Assembly: GCA_937868145.1 (NCBI GenBank)
Contig: CALMMH010000601.1
Span: forward strand, 1 to 7,934
Source: an uncultured Phycisphaerales bacterium
GTDB taxonomy: Bacteria; Planctomycetota; Phycisphaerae; Sedimentisphaerales; Anaerobacaceae
Direction of reading: 5' to 3'
Length of the DNA stretch: 7,934 nt
Positions 6,353 to 7,934 of this stretch are shown one piece after another. The translations under genes were made by a program, and so were the position numbers. The stretch's first letter is position 1; the number at the start of each line of letters is the position of its first letter. The notes beneath the pieces are model-generated. The model was not told the DNA's origin. It ran no database searches and worked only from the letters and a program-made list of their open reading frames with translations.

Positions 6353-7648
6353 TCAGTAGATGCTCACGATCTGGGCGCCGGGATAGTAATGTTCGAGAAT
6401 CTCTTCGGCTTTGTGGCCCGCGCGGGCCATGCCCTCGGCCCCGCACTGACACATGCCGACGCCGTGACCCCAGCCTCTGCCCGAGAGGAAGGCCCAGCCG
6501 TCGCCCCAGGGAACGATGCTGCATATGGTGCTCTTGATCCTGCGGCCGCTCGAATCGATGGCCAGACGCAGGTCCTCGGCGCGAAGGCTGTCCGTTTTGC
6601 CTGTCGTGCCGACGAGCTTGATTTTCGTCAGCCGGGAGAACTGGCCATAGTCGACCTGATCGACGACGATGATGTCTTGGATTTCTCCGAGGGCTTTGAG
6701 CTTCGGATACCGCGCGATCAGTTGGTCGGTCACGGTCTTGCGGCTGAACTGGGCCATCGGCCAGAAGAACAGGCCCAGCTTTGCGACATCCTGACAGTAG
6801 GGGCAGGACACTCCCTGGAGCGGCCCGAAGGAGTCGCCGAAGACGTCCCGGCTGTTGCTGGTGTGGCCCCCGCAGACGGAACTGAAATACGCCGGAAACA
6901 GACCTTGGCTCAGTGCGTCGAAGCGGCCGGTGCGTCCCGTCTGTGCCGGGCCTGTGGTCAGAACCTTGCCGAACGTGTTGTTGACGGCGTCCCACACCTG
7001 GGGCGATTCCGCTGCGATTCCGCCGTAGACCTGGCTGGCCTGGGTCCGGCTCACGTCGTAGCTGCGGTTGACTCCGAAGCGATTCTTGATGTACAGGCAA
7101 TAGGTGCGTGCGGCGATCGCCTGGGCTCGCAGCGCCTGCGGTTCCCAGTAATCAGGCATCTCTTCACCCACCACGCCCGCCAGATAAGGTTCCAACGGCA
7201 CGAGGTTCAGCACATCGAAGGTCTGTCCGTCGCGGTTGACGCTCAGTTTGAGCTTGCCGCGGTAGCTTTGGCCGTTGAGGCTCAGGACATGCGGCGCCCC
7301 GGGGCTGAGGACGACTTGAGAATCGGTCAACGGCATCGAGCCGAGCTGGAGGCGGCCGCCGGTCACGGTGATCCTGGTCGGACCGTCGAGAGGCTCTCTG
7401 GCGGGTCGGCTTGACTCGGTCCCCCAACCGAAATCGGCCGACGTCACGTGAAAGGCCGAAGGAATTTCCACCGTGCACTCGGAGACGCCGGCGGCGAGCC
7501 GCACGCGAATCCAGAACTGCGACTCCACCTCCATTTGCGGCGTCGGCCGAACGACCCGGCGGGGCTCGCAGCCGGGCAGAAGGAGAATCAGCAGGGCGAG
7601 GGAGATGACCAAGGACCTTATTGACCGTATTGACGTTATTGACCTCAT
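6353..7648 (-). CDS. SpoIID/LytB-domain lipoprotein, likely peptidoglycan lytic enzyme
   Basis: A 431-residue protein of the SpoIID/LytB family. SpoIID of spore formers is a lytic transglycosylase that cuts glycan strands lacking stem peptides. The N-terminus has arginines in a short repeat (about 2-12), a hydrophobic core and the lipobox LLPGC with Cys27, so it is predicted to be a membrane-anchored lipoprotein. The SpoIID domain includes YLAGVVGEEMP (155-165, probable catalytic Glu163), QALRAQAIAARTY (171-183), YFSSVCGGHTSNSRDVFG (254-271) and the C-terminal GWGHGVGM (392-399) with HYYPG (420-424). Cys259, His262, Cys282 and Cys285 could form the metal site reported for some family members. 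The start is uncertain: the ATG lies in the loop of a large hairpin without a ribosome binding site. A TTG at codon 13 is an alternative, but it would lose the basic N-region. Any longer open frame upstream overlaps the alpha-CTD gene and is spurious. The stop is 2 bases before tgt. No sporulation genes are seen, so a wall-remodelling role is more likely. Confidence 0.9.
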   Translation of the reverse strand: MRSITSIRSIRSLVISLALLILLLPGCEPRRVVRPTPQMEVESQFWIRVRLAAGVSECTVEIPSAFHVTSADFGWGTESSRPAREPLDGPTRITVTGGRLQLGSMPLTDSQVVLSPGAPHVLSLNGQSYRGKLKLSVNRDGQTFDVLNLVPLEPYLAGVVGEEMPDYWEPQALRAQAIAARTYCLYIKNRFGVNRSYDVSRTQASQVYGGIAAESPQVWDAVNNTFGKVLTTGPAQTGRTGRFDALSQGLFPAYFSSVCGGHTSNSRDVFGDSFGPLQGVSCPYCQDVAKLGLFFWPMAQFSRKTVTDQLIARYPKLKALGEIQDIIVVDQVDYGQFSRLTKIKLVGTTGKTDSLRAEDLRLAIDSSGRRIKSTICSIVPWGDGWAFLSGRGWGHGVGMCQCGAEGMARAGHKAEEILEHYYPGAQIVSIY

Positions 7649-7680
7649 GGTCAATTGGGTCAATCCGGTCAATAAGGTCC
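7613..7680. repeat. Large hairpin built from 9-base repeats over the spoIID-like start
   Basis: Two 32-base arms (7613-7644 and 7649-7680) are inverted copies that pair at 28 of 32 positions around a 4-base loop. Each arm is itself a degenerate 9-base array with the core ATTGACC (GGTCAAT on the other arm). On the coding strand the loop reads ATGA, so the apparent start codon of the SpoIID-like protein is exactly at the tip. The downstream arm encodes the Arg/Thr-Ser-Ile repeats of its signal peptide. No T-tract follows on either strand, so it is not a normal terminator. Confidence 0.88.
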
Positions 7681-7696
7681 CAAAGAGGGAAGCATC

Positions 7697-7728
7697 GCTC
7701 CAACTTCTCAACGCTTCAAGGCTCCAAC
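7697..7728. repeat. Degenerate 8-base tandem array
   Basis: Four 8-base units in a row: GCTCCAAC, TTCTCAAC, GCTTCAAG, GCTCCAAC. The first and last are identical. It lies in the 128-base gap between the alpha-CTD gene and the spoIID-like gene. Next to it (about 7732-7757) is a pyrimidine-rich run with similar spacing (TGCCTTTT, CACTTTCC, GCTTTTTC), resembling the stretch at 659-690. No gene or promoter is visible in this gap. Confidence 0.5.
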
Positions 7729-7776
7729 CCTGTTGCCTTTTCACTTTCCGCTTTTTCCTATCGCGGTCCCTTGAGC

Positions 7777-7934
7777 CTATTCGAGGCTCCGCAACGACAG
7801 GCCGTAACTGCTCAGGGCCCGCTTGATCTCGTTCAAGCTGGTTACGCCGAAGTTCTTGCAGCCCAGGAGCTCCGCGTCGGTCGTGCGGGTCAGCTCGCCC
7901 AGCGATCGCAGATTGAGCTTCTGGAGGCACTTGC
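7777..7934 (-). CDS. RNA polymerase alpha C-terminal domain (3' end of gene)
   Basis: The last 51 codons of a gene whose start lies beyond the right edge. The translated end reads KCLQKLNLRSLGELTRTTDA, then ELLGCKNFGVTSLNEIKRAL, then SSYGLSLRSLE. This matches the helix-hairpin-helix alpha-CTD of RNA polymerase, which binds UP-element DNA and activators; the NFGVTSLNEIK segment corresponds to E. coli NLGKKSLTEIK. The most likely identity is rpoA, the alpha subunit. A stand-alone protein with tandem alpha-CTD repeats cannot be excluded, because the N-terminal domains and the DNA-contacting Arg equivalent to E. coli R265 lie outside the window. The gene ends with TAG, and no convincing intrinsic terminator follows. 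Confidence 0.85.
   Translation of the reverse strand, partial: KCLQKLNLRSLGELTRTTDAELLGCKNFGVTSLNEIKRALSSYGLSLRSLE

Noticed and set aside
6351..7100. A 250-residue N-terminal extension of the tgt frame
   Set aside because: It overlaps the well-supported SpoIID-like gene in another frame and has no family similarity. Tgt proteins begin near the ATG at 6350.
7613..7680. TTGACC repeats as a set of -35 promoter boxes
   Set aside because: The units resemble TTGACA, but I see no acceptable -10 hexamer at 16-18 bases from any of them on the coding strand.
7649..7930. A 94-residue N-terminal extension of the SpoIID-like frame
   Set aside because: It runs through the repeat-filled gap and into the alpha-CTD gene in the wrong frame, and it would bury the lipoprotein signal peptide.
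1..7934. CRISPR array, tRNA or rRNA genes, insertion sequence or prophage
   Set aside because: None of the characteristic repeats, RNA folds, transposase or integrase motifs were found. The tandem arrays present have periods of 8-9 bases and no spacers.

Overview
The window reads as a piece of a bacterial chromosome carrying housekeeping genes, with every convincing gene on the minus strand. The most likely source is the Planctomycetota, perhaps Phycisphaerae. This rests on inference: a fused and strongly enlarged SecDF, GC-rich codons, and a SpoIID/LytB lipoprotein beside tgt without any sporulation genes. No marker in the window fixes the taxon.

In transcription order (right to left) the window holds: the 3' end of an RNA polymerase alpha C-terminal-domain gene (7777-7934); a 128-base gap filled with short-period repeats; a SpoIID/LytB-domain lipoprotein (6353-7648); tgt, tRNA-guanine transglycosylase (5154-6350); yajC (4623-5051) behind a plausible promoter; a 1238-residue SecD-SecF fusion (761-4477); a 185-base gap with a long-range hairpin; and a small membrane-anchored LysM protein (15-575). 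The tgt-yajC-secD-secF order is the classical one seen across many bacteria. YajC and SecDF are accessory parts of the Sec translocon. The SpoIID-like and LysM proteins are both predicted to act on peptidoglycan outside the inner membrane, so the flanks add cell-wall functions to an export operon.

I see no obvious new multi-gene system, mobile element, CRISPR array or RNA gene. The unusual content is in short repeats. A degenerate 9-base array forms a 32-base-arm hairpin whose 4-base loop is the apparent start codon region of the spoIID-like gene. A second 9-base array of different sequence sits in frame inside tgt and encodes a Pro-rich tripeptide repeat. Octamer-like pyrimidine-rich arrays occupy two intergenic gaps. 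The LysM gene's ribosome binding site has an exact 8-base complement upstream, in the loop of another hairpin.
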